From contig JAECUM010028998.1 of the NCBI GenBank assembly GCA_016617855.1, forward strand, positions 1 to 64,000: a DNA stretch of 64,000 nt, in the 5' to 3' direction. The translations under genes and the position numbers were made by a program. Positions 11,086-23,825 of the stretch are shown in pieces (within the stretch, counting starts at the first letter, position 1; every line of letters begins with the position of its first letter). This stretch comes from Megalonaias nervosa. Taxonomy: Eukaryota; Mollusca; Bivalvia; Unionida; Unionidae. The notes beneath the pieces are model-generated. The model was given only the letters and a program-made list of their open reading frames with translations. It searched no databases and was not told the DNA's origin.

Positions 11086-12329
11086 ATTAGGTGGATTTTT
11101 TTGGCAACTTGCTTTGTAAGATGTGCTTTATTTAACTGCATTCCCCATTTCACTGTACCAGTTCTAGAGTAAAAATGGTCTACCCTTTTTAAGTTCTGGA
11201 TTTAGTGTTTCTTTGGTATAATGTTGTTTTTTTTTTTCAGAGTATAATGTTGCGAGGTGTGATCAAAGGATGTCTCTATGGTACACTCACCTCAGCTTGT
11301 TAGTGCACAATGATCTGTTGTTTGTGGTCTGATAAAGTGTGGGACTTGGTGAAAAGTTGCCACATGAATAAGAGGAGGAAGAAAGACCCACCTCTTCTTC
11401 TTTGGACAGTTGTTTCCATTCCCAGGAAGGGTTTGGATCTTTTCCCTATTTAGGAAAGGATAAATGGCCCCTTGGGGAACGAATATTCTGAGACTTCCTT
11501 GGCTTGGAAGTCATGTGATATCCAAGGATGCATAACACATGACCTGATGTTGTCAGTGCCGATGATGGTCTCTAGCCTCTTCCTACTTGTCAGGCAGGTA
11601 TTGGAGGAGGAGGAATTCTGGACATTCAGTAAAGGGTTAAGGATTTGTCTACTCCCCCCCCCCCATGTCCGAAGGCTTCAGGCTCTGAGGATGACAGATT
11701 CTCTCCAGTCTCGAGATATTCTAGGGGGTGGGGGCAGCTTCACCTCCAGACCTTATTTTACTTCCACATTTCACAAATGGTGTGGGTGCTTTATACAGAA
11801 GTTTTCCTGGGAGATGAGAGTTAGCTAGGCAACGCAAGGGCTGGTGTGGCCCTCTAACAGCACCCTTATTTTGTCGAGTCAGACTATGTTTCATCCCTAT
11901 GCTATACTAGTGTGTTTTTGTCATAATGATTCCATAACATTCCATTACATGCCTGTGATTTTCAAATGAAAATATTCAATATTTAGAAATTAGTTATGCC
12001 TTTCATACTTTATGTGCAATTTTTATTCACATTTTTGCGATTCCCCTCTGAAAGGGTCACTCTTAGTCACTTTCCTGTGGCCACTGTAATAGAGAATTTA
12101 GCAGCTACTGTAAAATTAGAAATATTCATGAAGGATTTAATTTCTTTGTTTCATTGGTAACAAATATCTATAGAATTAAATCAACCACAAAGGATAGTAT
12201 TGTTGAACAACAGTAGTATGATAACCAATGTGACCTATCAAAATTTTGTATCCCCATGAAATCATCCATATATTTTCCTTGACCACTAAACTTTATCCCC
12301 ACCAGTATTTATGCATATAGCTCTTATTA
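11086..12329 (+). other. Intron sequence with one unrecognised open frame
   Basis: An open frame of 118 codons at 11472-11828 is Ser/Leu-rich and has no domain I know. A T-rich acceptor-like site at about 11241 is followed by a 25-codon open stretch in the right phase, but it has no donor. A C9 tract lies near 11655. I see no convincing gene. Confidence 0.4.
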
Positions 12330-12490
12330 CAGTAAAACCAGTCGTGAGAGACCACTGCTATGAGAGACCACCTCTCTTTAGAGACCAGTTTATCCATACA
12401 CAGATTTATTGGTTATATAGTGTTATGACCTGTCATGAGAGATCATTATGTTTTGGCAGAAGGGGTGGTCTTTCATGACAGGTTCCACTA
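12330..12490 (+). mobile_element. Small MITE with TA target duplication
   Basis: 161 bp with ends CAGTAAAACC... and ...GGTTCCACTA, imperfect inverse complements, flanked by TA on both sides. The inner arms repeat AGAGACCAC / GTGGTCTTTC. The same family is at 39159-39334. TA flanks and CAGT ends fit a non-autonomous Tc1/mariner-type element; no transposase is present. Confidence 0.7.
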
Positions 12491-12504
12491 TATATACATT
12501 GTCT

Positions 12505-12640
12505 GCAGGGACCCCAGGAGCACACCATTACAGTTCACTGACATATCACCATTGTCTTCATGGTTTCAAGTCTTGGGCTTGCCCATTGTGGTTATGTGAG
12601 AAGGTTTTACAGTAGCTTCCCGAGGGTCATTATCTTGATG
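12505..12640 (+). mobile_element. Diverged SINE, possibly family B head
   Basis: Reads ...CACCATTACAGTTCACTGACATATCACC...TTTCAAGTCTTGGGCTTGCCCATTGTGG in the same order as the family-B head at 10225-10300, but with many substitutions. Confidence 0.45.
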
Positions 12641-13094
12641 CAAGTATGTGTTGATATTGTCTCAAGGCCCAAATGTGCTTTTCATGGGGTTTTGTCCTGG
12701 CAGCTCCAGATAGAGTTACATCTCGTAACACTTAGCGTCACATGTGATGTTGCTTGCAGGTATCATGCAATTTGGTATGAAAATGATCTGATAGACTTAC
12801 ATTTGCCTTATATCTGTATAGTCTTGTTTACAGGGGATAAGACCCGCTGACAGCTCATCCTTTTCTCTTCACCAGTTTGTTGGATTTCAGCTAGATTTGG
12901 TATATAACTTTTAATTGAGACCTTGTGTGAGTTTGATTTCCAGCAATCCATAACACTAGTTAAATGAACCCTACTTCCTACTGACTTCAATTTCTGTAGC
13001 ATGCCTTTAGTAGCTGTGTTGGATTTCAACCAAATTTGGAAATCAACTTCATATTGATGAAACCTTCGGTGGGTTTAATTTTAAGTGTTTAACA

Positions 13095-13330
13095 TTAGGG
13101 CTGTTCCAGTAAAACATATATCCCACCCCCGGGGACGACACTTCAAAAAACTTCTGTAGAAGGTTGTGTTTCAAACTATTTTGATTCTGACAATGGAAGG
13201 CTGATTAGGAAAATCACTTCTGTTGTGGGTTGTGTTAACAAAATGAGAAATTGCTGGTGGGGTTGTCAGAAAAAAACGAATATATATTTAAAATCGCATC
13301 TAACCCCCCCCTCCCAGCGGTCTAAAGTGA
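13095..13330 (+). repeat. Interspersed repeat, GGGCTGTTCCAG family
   Basis: Begins GGGCTGTTCCAGTAAAACAT and continues through CTTCTG-spaced blocks (CACTTCTGTTGTGGGTTG). The inverse complement of the same start lies at 19020-19040, where a second copy extends leftward to about 18795. Class unknown; a shared terminal sequence suggests a DNA-transposon or foldback origin. Confidence 0.6.
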
Positions 13331-13660
13331 ATAAAACATTGGGTCAGAAAATGATGCCAGTACACGCGACTCGTGAGTGCACCTATAATTTGTATGAATT
13401 CGCATACTTTTAAAAGTGATACGCGTTCTGCAAATTACGTCAACGTCGTGGATATAAAACGTGCTTTGCGTAGTATGCAATTTTTATTCAACTTTTAGCA
13501 TTAAAAGTGCATTTCGTGACATAATTCGCGCTGCCAGTAGCAATATTGCAGCGTCTGATGCGACATCCAGATTTCAGGAAGGCAAACATTAAAATAGCTG
13601 GCTACTTTGGTTTGACATGAATGGCTGTTAAACTAAATTTGATTGGTTCATTGGGCTGTG
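13330..13660 (+). promoter_or_regulatory. CpG-rich promoter-like segment
   Basis: About 16 CpGs fall within roughly 250 bp (13340-13570), far denser than the flanks. It contains a TATA-like GATATAAAAC (13452-13461) and two inverted CCAAT boxes (GATTGGTTCATTGGG, about 13640-13654). It is followed at 13752 by an ATG in a good context (AAAATGG). This could be an internal host promoter or the promoter of an embedded transposon; sequence alone cannot decide. Confidence 0.35.
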
Positions 13661-13751
13661 GAACAAGCATTTTATGGTAGTTTTAACCTTACTTTCGTCA
13701 TGGAAGTTTTACTAATGTGTGTTTCAAATAAGGGCCGCACAGGAAACCAAA

Positions 13752-14061
13752 ATGGCTGAATCACAACAGGGTTTGTCGTCAGACAACGTTTTCAGTTGGC
13801 AAATACTGGCTGGTGATAGCTGTGATGACAATGAATTTTGTGTATATCAGCCTGTTGGACATTGGGAAAATGTCACTAGAAATACCAGTGTGTGATTTTG
13901 AGCCCAAAATTGATGCTGAGTGCGAGTCCGATGTACGTGTTGGATGGACAGGATGCCGGTTATATTTATTCAAGATACCCATGTCTGAACAAGCAGACTA
14001 TGGGAATGTTGGATTTAAAACCCTAATACAGCATTATGGAAGAGAAAAAAATCTGGCATAA
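13752..14061 (+). pseudogene. Unrecognised acidic ORF in two frames downstream of the CpG-rich segment
   Basis: From ATG 13752 a 47-codon frame (start M-A-E-S-Q-Q) stops at 13893-13895. The next frame continues open to 14061 with an acidic stretch (D-A-E-C-E-S-D) that reads as a plausible continuation after a one-base slip. Together about 100 codons. The acidic N-terminus resembles the starts of several transposase families, but no catalytic motif is present and I cannot name it. Confidence 0.3.
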
Positions 14062-17000
14062 GAGGCAGCAAAGCACTGATTCAAGAAGTGAATCTTTGGC
14101 ATAGTTCATGTTAGTGAATACTTTTCTTTTTGGAACAGAGATATCAAAGAGAGAATGCCCATGGGGCCATACCTGTGAGATGTTGAAAATTGCACAACCA
14201 TAAAGAACAGTAACTTGTTCAAGCTAGTTATGCATATACGTTTCAGACAGCAGGCAATGAAAGGGAGTTCTCAGCACAGAATAATATTCATACACAGAGG
14301 AGGAGGATCATATTAAATTCAGAAACAATCAACAGATTAATGCTCATAGGGAACATCACAGAATTCCCATACAACATAATTAAGTGTGTGTAGATCACTA
14401 GTTGGCAGAACCACTATGGCAACAAAAGAATAATAAGACTAACTTTCATATCATGCAGATGTATTACCAAATGAAGTACATGCTCTCTATGTGCAAAAAT
14501 TGAATGACATTAAACATAAGAAACTGACCGAAATGTGTAAACTCAAAGTAAGATGGATAAAATTTGTCCTGTTTTTGTTTGGTTATTCCTATGTATATTT
14601 TGAGAATGTTGATATTTTCTGCAGACCTTTTGGCACTTAGTTCCAAGCCATCATTTGGTATTTGTATTACAAATTGGATTACTGTTATCTAGTACACAAT
14701 ATTTTGAAGCAGTGTCATTAACTAATTATGAAATTGATGAAAAAATACTTGATGTCATTCTGATACATGGATTCTTTACTATACTACTAATCTGTTCATC
14801 CTGGTTCTTTTTTACCATCTCCTTTAGTTTTACTGGTACCAATATTTTTAACAAAATTGTAACTTCTATTTTCTTACAATCTAAATATCTGTGATCATGT
14901 ATTATTGTCAAAAGGTAAAATGTGCTTAGTTTTGTTGTAAAATCTAAAACTATTAATTAGCAAGGGACTAAAGTAAAAAGTGGGTCAACTTCATGTGTGC
15001 AAAAATTATTACCATATTACAGAGTGTTGTTAGAAACAACGGAATAGTTGTACAAGATGTATTTTGCAAAGTTATAGAACCAACACTAGTATTGTAACCA
15101 CATATTGCATTTAAATAATACTATCATTATGTCTGCATATTCCTATCACTTTTTCGCAAGTGGTATTAATTTCCTGATCTGATTTTCATTTCTTGTGCAA
15201 TTTTTACACATCAAGAATTTTCAGTATCATTAAAAAACAATGTAATCTGCACCAAATTGAGTTGTTTGAGAAGAAATTAATTTTTTAACCCAAAAATCAC
15301 TGAAGCTATGAGTTCTAGCATTAAAGTCTCACATTAAATAACATTTAAAGTTGCAATGATAGTAATTTAGGATGCAACTGTTCTAATTTCACCTTTGGTA
15401 TATTCAGATCGTGAATGTGATGGAGGAACATGGCTCCAAAATAAACGCATCAATTTTAGAACCTGTTCATTGACTATGAATCAAGTATTTAATCTGAGTC
15501 CAACTAAATTGTTAGAAAAAGTTTAATTCTTTTGACAACATCATAATTATCTGTCAAATATGGAGTAAGCCTATGGTCTTTCTGTCATCCCAGTCAAGAC
15601 CCCACCACAACCACGTGACCATGCCCAATGACATCACAGTAATAATCGCTGTACAACTAGAGATGACATCTCTTTGAGTATTTTGATTCACTAGAGCCTT
15701 AACAGAGTGGAACAGTAAGAAACAGTGACAGATATTTAAGTGTTAGAGAGATATTTAACAATGCTATTCCTCCTGCCACCACTTCCTCACTGGAGATCAC
15801 ACACAAAACTTAGATTAAATCCTGAAATCCTGGCAGCATCTGTGCAGGGGAGATAACTTTACCATTTTATTTGATTTTATTGGTCTCTGGTTATCCCATG
15901 GTATTTTTGTTACTTGAACATTATCTTACAGTGTGTCCAGTCAGCATGGTCAAAAAAGGCATACAACCGTTGAGAGTTGTTGAAGGACTCACATTACTAT
16001 GGATATGAAAGAACGAGAACCATACTATCAATCAGTAAAGATAAAATAGAGTATACATGGTTTGACTGTCCCTGATTGGTTGATAATGAAAGTAAGATTT
16101 TAGTAAAAAAAATCTTTTGAGAGCTTGTCCTACTTGTCACTGAAAAAAGTCAGGGACACTGTTTTATTAACATAATTCCGTCCCTTTACAGACCCGAGTT
16201 TTGAAGACTCATTACTGAAATCAGCAGCTGACTCTTTGTGTAGTATTGAAAGCACACATTTCAAATTTGTGTAGATCCAGAAAATGGTGCAGCTGTTATG
16301 GTTTTCTTTTCACAAAAGCTGTCGTCATAGATTTGTCTATACTGATACAAATTTGATATGAGCACTTGAAATTTTAAGTTATTGAATTTTAATATCATGG
16401 TGTTTGCACAGGTTTACAATGGGAACTGAATTAGTACAGCGAGTCTTGAACTCTTGAGTTTGTGCAGAAACATGGAATCCAAGCAGAATACTTCCATAAA
16501 TGTAGAGGTTTTATATCATGGATTTATTCTCCCCATTGCATTTCACATTGATATGCATATTCACGAACAATTAGTATTGTAGTAGGAAAAGTAAGTGACA
16601 AATTTAGATACATATCATAAACATGACAAACAGTATGTGGGGGGACAAGATCATAAGAACAGGCTGGAATGGAGAAGTATGATAATAACAATAATGAGTA
16701 GAAGTGTACCTCTTTTTTGATGTGTGCAACATTATTTTCTCAGCTTCAGTAAGAAATTACATCAAAGGGAAGACAATAAAGGATGTACAGTTAACTAAAC
16801 CACATGAATTTAGCTACTCAAATCGATTTTAACCTTCTGGTTATATCTGTTCAGGTCTGTTTCTTTCCATTCTGGTGATTATGTCCACTGAATCAGTATG
16901 GTTGGAAAAAAAATTGGCAAATTTGAAGATTGAAAAATCTTTTGGCAGATTATGATTATACACTGTACTTCTGCCTGAGAGATATGAATAGTTTCATTTC

Positions 17001-18794
17001 TTGGTTTGTTGATTCTGGTTGTTGCTCAGTTCAAATGCATCATTGAAAAACACTGATGCATTCTCATACTTGTTACAAATATTTATTACAGATGCACATC
17101 TCCAGATATCAGTGAATATAGCTTGAATAAGTTATAACAGTTCTGGTTGGAACAATGACATTGTTAGAGAAACTTTAAGTGAGCTCAAATGTAAACTTTT
17201 TGGCAGCGTGTGATGCAGGATTGCTCAAGACTTCTCCATCTCATATGCTCACCACGAAAAATCCATTTGTACTAACTGATGATGACTTTAGGTGATGGTC
17301 AGAAAGGCATAAATGACAATATTCAAAGGTCTACACAAATTTCTGGAGTCAAAACTTATAAACTCAAACAGCTGTGGCGAAAATGATGGACTAGTACCTT
17401 TGCTGCTGTTGCCACAGTTGATTAGTTGGTTGATTTAGTTTGGTTTGGTTTGTTTTTTTGGGGGGGTTTAACAGTATATTAGGTGGAGGAAGAACCCCGA
17501 AAGACCACCAACCCAAATTGGTTGATCTGTGACAAAAACTCACTCTGAGAGATGTGCAATTGATCTGTAAAAGCAAGCACCTTAGTACACTAGGGCACAT
17601 GGAGCCTCTGTTGATTTGATGTTTATCTCCAACAGCCGAAGTCATTTAGACATGAGATCTCCGGTTTCAGTAGATCATTATGGCCCTTAAACCATTTTCA
17701 GATGAAGAGAATCTGTATATGGCAGCCAGTTTTACTGCCGAAGAAAATCCAAGTATTTTTGAGACACCAAACACCACTTATGTAGAACCACTGACCTTCC
17801 ACAAGTAACTGGCACCATTCTCGTTTATACATTGGAGGCAAGTAATCACGTGACAAGCGTATTGCACCACTCTGCCATGGAAGCCCCTCAGATCTGTATC
17901 ACAAGACAGGCATCTTATACTCTGCCATGAAAGCCCCTCAGACCGTAGGTATAAGTCTCATAGGTATAAGTCTCTTATGAAAGACTAAAAGTGGGAGATA
18001 GAACCTATGACAACTGGATTAAAAGTGCAGAATGTTACTGCTAGGCCATCAGTGATGATGCTGCTGTTGACAATACAGTTAACTGCAATGACATTGATTT
18101 TACGAGTACTCTGGGAAAAAATTATTCCTTGACTTTCATCCATTTTTTAAAATCTAATTTATGATATAAAAATGTTTGACTTGCTATATTTCTTTTTTTA
18201 AAAACTTTATATTAGTCTTGCAACAAGCATAAAAATAAGACATCGTTAACTGAAATATGTGTTCTTACAAGAAATGATATAGTGTAAAAGGTAGGCAGAA
18301 ATAATGCGACACTGCTTTCACAGGCATTAATGATTTTTTTTCTGACAAATCATGTATTATAAGTTTACCAAAACATTTATTGAAAAAAATAATAACAAGG
18401 GAATCACAGCATCTGACCACACATTTAAAGCAATACAAGATTTAACTATTATTCTAATCAAAAGCTGCATGCCTGAGAACAAAGAAAAATAGCAAAACAT
18501 AGTGATCACTTTAATAAACACAAAGTTTAGTAAGGATATAAATTCATGATTTCTGTATTAGAATAGAAATCCCTAATATAAAATCTATATTCATGCACAT
18601 TAAATTAGTAGGTATTAAGGGACTGATCAGTGACATCTACAAATAATAAGCCACCAAGAAAATTTGTGATTTCACAGTATCAGAGACATACATGGCTGAC
18701 AGACAAACAAACAAAAGGACAAAAGATTGATTATAATGAATGAAAACAAATAAAAACATGCAGTAGATTATATGATCTATAAGAATTCAGTAGA
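14062..18794 (+). other. Long AT-rich intron stretch, few features
   Basis: No gene, SINE or transposon termini that I can support. A short imperfect duplication around TCTGCCATGGAAGCCCCTC lies at 17870-17942, and a T/G-rich tract near 17450-17470. An exon-like open stretch after an acceptor at 15408 is discussed under rejected items. Confidence 0.45.
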
Positions 18795-19040
18795 TTACCT
18801 CCAGCCAGCTGTCGTTTAAATCGCTTCTGTCCCCAACCCAATATTAAAATCACTTCTACCACCCACTAACCCATAGTCAGAAATTATGTAAAAAAAATAT
18901 GCTTCTGTAGGGGGGCAGTGTTTTTTTATTAAAACATATCTGACGGTGGATCTTAATTTTTTTAAATTGCTTCTGTTGTGGGTTGGTTGAATTTGAAAGT
19001 GCCTTCCCGGGGGGGGTATATGTTTTACTGGAACAGCCCT
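18795..19040 (-). repeat. Interspersed repeat, GGGCTGTTCCAG family, inverted copy
   Basis: Read on the minus strand from 19040 it starts GGGCTGTTCCAGTAAAACAT, then a C-rich run and several blocks spaced by CAGAAGC. Only the first ~30 bases and the block style are shared with 13095-13330, so the two are distant relatives. Confidence 0.55.
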
Positions 19041-19222
19041 TATCATTTAGAAGATTTTTGACCCCAAAATGCTAATCTTCTCCAAACATGTTTTCCAACA
19101 AATTCTTTTGTTCAAGTACCTGCTGAGCTGTTTGTAGAACAGGGCTCTTTGCAATGTACCCATCATTATTAGTGCATGTGTTTCTTCATATGTTTTGTTT
19201 TGAAAGAGGCTTTCCATTTCAG

Positions 19223-19487
19223 ATTGTAAAGATAATGAAGACAACTGCAATACACTGAGCAAGAATTATATATGGAATAAGAATGGATCACCTCAGTACC
19301 TTTGTAATCTCTGTGACTTTACCTGTGAATACTTCCTTGCTGTATATAACCATCTGAGGAAAGAACACAACAAAGCCGGTAAAGCTCCAAATCCTAAAGA
19401 CAAGCCTGGTGACAAGTCCACAAGTTTTGATAATGGGAACGGATTGTTGAGTGCAAACCTTTCACAAAGGCTACCAACAAAAACAAG
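19223..19487 (+). CDS. Exon C: first C2H2 zinc finger of the host gene
   Basis: A 265-nt exon between GGCTTTCCATTTCAG| and ACAAG|GTGAAT. It begins with two bases (AT) that complete Asp after exon A' or B, and ends with two (AG). It encodes one complete zinc finger, C-N-L-C, twelve residues, H-L-R-K-E-H, that is C-x2-C-x12-H-x4-H with the aromatic residue before the first Cys. The rest is a hydrophilic Lys/Asp/Pro/Gly-rich tail. C2H2 fingers bind DNA or RNA in the nucleus; the non-standard H-x4-H spacing recurs in exon E, supporting membership in one gene. The AG overhang joins exactly to the single A at the start of exon D to give Arg. Confidence 0.85.
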
Positions 19488-20949
19488 GTGAATATATGAC
19501 TTATTGTTACATAACTCGGTGTTCATCTCAGCTTATGGTTATCATTTTTCTGGTAGCAACAGCAGTTTGTTAAATACACATTAAGGGAATAAGCATCACT
19601 GCGAAACACTGGGTTGGTGGTAAACTTGTTTTTCTTAATGATATGTCGAATGCTATGGATATGCCATAAAATATCCACATAATCACCATAAAATTTGTAA
19701 CAGCAAGCAAAGAGCATGTACGCCTTGCATATATCTATAAACATTGGTGGTTATTTTAACATTGAAAAATAAAATTCATCAATATTTCTAATTTTGTCCA
19801 ACTGTTCAAACAGTTTTAATTTCAAGAAGTTCAACAAGTCTGTCCAGACCACCAGCAGTATATCTGACACAAACAGTGAAAAAAAAGATTTGCTCAGTTA
19901 GCAAAAATGCCCTCTAAAATTGATATTTATGACTTAAAAAAGAAAGTGAAGTTTTTTTGTGTTTTATTCTGAGTAATATTATTTATGCCTTCTATTTATT
20001 TATCCCGAATCACTTTTTTGGTTTCTGAAAGTTAAATATTTGAATGATAATTTGAATTAATTTTTTTAAAATTTATTGAAGCCGAGTTACAGTGTTTTCT
20101 CTAATAGTGCAAGATTGTGGGTTAAAAGCACCCTTGGTGTTAGAACGGGGGTCAGATTGAGTGAAAAACAAACCGTGGTGTCAGAACTGGAGGTTGAATG
20201 AAAAAAATTGGGCCTCATTGATGCACAACTGACAGTAAACTGGGACACTATTGCAGTGCTGCCACTTACCCTGATTTACTCAGGATCACCCCAGTTTATT
20301 ATATAAAAATCCAAGGATTCCAATTTTCCAATTTTTTTTCGAAACCCAAAATTCCAAGTTTTAAAATTTGTTTAACCACATTTTGATTCAAAACGGCTGT
20401 GCCTCCTTCAAAAACAGCAAAAGTGATGCAGATATTCTGCGAGGAATACACTATAGTCATGCCATAAAATTTATCAATTTTTCTATTTTCATCTTTTATG
20501 CTGATATCTACTGTGTTAATTGAATTAATACTAAATGTCAGCATAAAATATACAAATGGAAGAATCATAGATTTTCACGATATGACTGTAGTATGTTTTT
20601 CACATTAAGTAAATAGCATGAGAGAGTGGAGATGTCAATTCCTTTGTAAAGGTTTTGTAAATAAATGATCACAAACACTGATTCTAATTTTCTTTCTACT
20701 TAGATTGGCAGGTCTGCTATTGGCAGCAGCCATACTGTAAAAAACAAATTCTTATGCAAGCCTCAAAATGCAGGATTTGGGGAAAGCAGGATTTTCCCAT
20801 TAGTATTACCTGCAAATTTGTTTGACTATACAACATATAAATTTATTGAATTTTGTTTCACAACCTCCAATAATAAGATAATTTAAATACCATTAATTCT
20901 TTTTTTTTTTTTTTAATAAGATAATTTAAATGCCATTAATTCTTTCTTA
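19488..20949 (+). other. Intron; AT-rich, one short duplicated block
   Basis: Apart from a direct duplication of about 30 bp (AATAAGATAATTTAAAT-CCATTAATTCTT, at about 20874-20900 and 20925-20945) separated by a T-run, I see no features. Confidence 0.45.
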
Positions 20950-21254
20950 GACTGCTCTGGTGACCTAGTGGTTAGAGCATCCACCTTGGATGCGGGAGGT
21001 CACGGGTTTGAACCCCCGCCGAGTCATACCAAAGACTTTTAAAAAATGGTACATACAGCTGCCTCTCTTGGTGCTCAGCATTAAGAGGTTAGTGTTAGGA
21101 TTGGTCAGCCTGGTGTCAGGATAATGTGACTGGGTGGGACATCATGCCACATGTCTGTGGCATGATGCCCCAGTGCTGGACATCACTGTAAACTGTCACG
21201 TAGCAATATGACTGAAAAATTGTTAAAGCTAAGTTAAAAATCTAAATCACACAC
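20950..21254 (+). mobile_element. tRNA-derived SINE, family A, with 14-bp target duplication
   Basis: A complete copy with A box TGACCTAGTGG, B box GGTTTGAACCCC and an AC tail. It is flanked by a perfect 14-bp direct repeat TTAATTCTTTCTTA (20936-20949 and 21255-21268), the expected mark of LINE-driven integration, so both ends are exactly defined. Confidence 0.92.
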
Positions 21255-21261
21255 TTAATTC

Positions 21262-21346
21262 TTTCTTAACATTCACCTGTATTAAGTAACCACCTATCAT
21301 AAAGGTCACCTGTATTAAAAAACCTTGTATCTTAAAGGTTATCTGT
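21262..21346 (+). repeat. Degenerate ~33-bp tandem repeat, left part
   Basis: Repeats of the type CACCTGTATTAA...CTTAAAGGT. The array resumes at 26215-26372 after the L2-like insertion, so it was the pre-existing target. A related unit is at about 27030-27055. Confidence 0.6.
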
Positions 21347-23728
21347 ATGAACCAGCCACATGTATTCCTAGATTCCATTCACGTTTTCAACTTCAAACAG
21401 TCAGTTAGCCAACCCACCCATAATCATGGTCACATTTTAGACTGGATTCTTTACAGACCTGATGATAATATTCTACATTCCTCCCTGGTGTCCCACGAAC
21501 TTTCATCAGATCACCTCTGCATTATATGCCATCTTGACTTATCAGTCCCTAACCCTCCACCTTTATTCGCTACTAAGAGAAACCTCCGTATGATAAACAG
21601 AACCAAACTAATGCATGACATCCAAGCAGACCTAACAACTAGCTTACCTCCTACAGCAGAGCAACTCAATAACTGCCTGCGTTCATTGTTTGACAAACAT
21701 GCCCCAGCAACCAAGTGCAGAGTAGCAATTCAGAAGTGTTCTCCGTGGTATAGCAGTGTTAAGGACCAGCTTCGCTCTGCTAAAAGAGACCGCCGTAAAG
21801 CTGAGAGGCTTTGGCTTTCCACCAGACTAACTATTCACTATTCATAAGTAGATCTATGATGCCGCTAAGAAGAATGTCACAAACATAGTCCATGCAGCGA
21901 AATCAGCCCACTACAGTACTAAGATCACGGAAGTTCCAGCTGCAAAGAGCTATTTGAGATTACTAACAAGCTAATGTCAAGGAACAAATGTACACCACTT
22001 CCAGCTACCTTCTCTCTAGTTGACCTTCCGGACCTGTTTGCAAATTTCTTCCGTGACAAAGTACAAACCATCAGAGATAAACTTGACAACACAATTTCAT
22101 TTGACTCGTCGTCACCATACAGTTGCGATACAGAATTTCAGTGGCAACCGTTAGCAGCATTTGAACCAGTCTCTATGGATTTAGTACATACAATCGTGAT
22201 GAAGAGTGCACCAAAGTCATGTGAACTTGATCCGATTCCGACGTCACTGTTGCTAGAGTGCTTAGATTCAATATTGCCTTCACTAACTGATGTTATTAAT
22301 ACCTCTCTCTCATCTAGGGAATTCCCATCATTTTACAAAACTGCCATTGTAAAGCCTCTGCTGAAGAAACCAACACTCGACCATAACGATTTAAAGAACT
22401 ACCGCCCAGTTTCTAATCTCCAATTCATGTCAAAAATCTTAGAAAAAGTTGTTCTATCCCAACTTGTATCTCATCTGAATTCAAACAGTCTTTTTTAGCA
22501 ATGTACAGTCTGCATATCGCCCTTGCCACAGTACTGAAACTACTCTTCTGAAAGTAGTCAATGACATTCTCTCTGCTTTGGATGGCGGAAAGATTACAGT
22601 CCTCACTCTCCTTAACTTGTCTGCAGCATTTGACACTATAGACCATGATATATTACTTCACCGTCTCCAGCATGTATTTGGCATTCATGATACGGCCTTA
22701 CTATGGTTCAAGTCCTACTTGGTCAACAGGACACAAATTGTGTCCGCAAATGGAAAACACTCCAGCCCAGTTGATCTATGCTGTGGTGTTCCACAGGGGT
22801 CTGTTCTTGGACCTGTTCTCTTCATTCTATACACTCAGCCACTCTCAAGTGTCATAGATCATCATCCAGTGTCTCACCAATTGTATGCTGATGACACCCA
22901 AATATACAAATCTAGCCATCCAGCTGAAGTTGAAGCTACCATCCAAGGCGTAGAGAGGTGCATTTCCGATGTGAAATCATGGATGACATGTAACAAGCTG
23001 CAGATGAATGATGATAAAACTGAAGCCATTCTGATTACAACACAAAGACTTTCTCATTCACATCCTTTACCTCAGACAATAAATATCAGCAACACCAACA
23101 TTAAATTCACACAGTCAGTACAAAACCTCGGTGTTACTCTTGCCAGTACTCTCTCATTGCACCAACATGTCATGAATATATGCAAGGCTGCATATCTTGA
23201 GCTGAGATGCATCAGCTCCATTCGCAAGTATCTTTCAGTTGATGCCACTAAAACATTTGTGTGTTCCTTAGTACTTTCAAGACTGGACTATTGTAACTCA
23301 ATTCTGTCTAGTTCGTCTCAATATCTCTCCAGAAACTTCAAAACACAGCTTCTCGGATCATCCTTAGAGTACCACAATCAGAGCACGCCTCTCCCCTGCT
23401 CTGTACCCTACACTGGCTATCCATACGATCCAGAATTAAACACAAAATTTGTTCTCTGTGCTACGTTTCACTGACAGGCTCCAGTCCAGCATACCTATCT
23501 GACCTCACCCATGTGTACACACCTGCAAGATACTTAAGCTTCTCTTCTGACACTCGTATTCTCATTATTCCCATTATGACAATGAAATCATATGGACAAC
23601 GCTCTTTTGCATACCAGGGCCCAGCAACGTGGAATGAATTGCCCACTGCACTTAGACACAAAGACAGAGTGATCTCATTCAAGAGCGCTCTTAAAACTCA
23701 CCTATTTCAACTGCAAGAACAGACTTAA
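21347..23728 (+). pseudogene. LINE ORF2 remnant: endonuclease C-terminus and reverse transcriptase
   Basis: Reads in three shifted frames. The first segment (to 21846) holds the endonuclease C-terminus with the T-H-x-x-G-H-I-L-D and S-S-D-H motifs. The second (21974-22498) holds the RT entry, K-P-L-L-K-K and N-Y-R-P-V-S-N-L. The third (22578-23474) holds the palm, with D-T-I-D-H-D-I-L, G-V-P-Q-G-S-V-L-G-P and the catalytic Y-A-D-D (22883-22894) in Y-A-D-D-T-Q-I-Y, a form common in L2/CR1-clade elements. The C-terminal thumb region continues in other frames to 23728. Such a protein nicks genomic DNA and primes reverse transcription there. Stops at 21846 and 22498 and several shifts show it is dead. 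Confidence 0.88.
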
Positions 23729-23825
23729 AGACCTAATAATGTATCCTTACCTTAAATATTTATAGCATGTTTTCTGTTTCTAATTTCGTGGTGTTTGTTT
23801 TTATTTTTGTAATCATATCATTATA

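Noticed and set aside
11243..11330. Exon-like stretch after a strong T-run acceptor
   Set aside because: No donor; short frame ending in TGA; no domain.
15409..15520. Open stretch after an acceptor-like TATATTCAG at 15408, starting in the correct phase to follow exon A'
   Set aside because: The only nearby donor leaves phase 0, incompatible with exon C, and the frame stops after about 38 codons. It could be an alternative terminal exon, but there is no motif or polyadenylation support.
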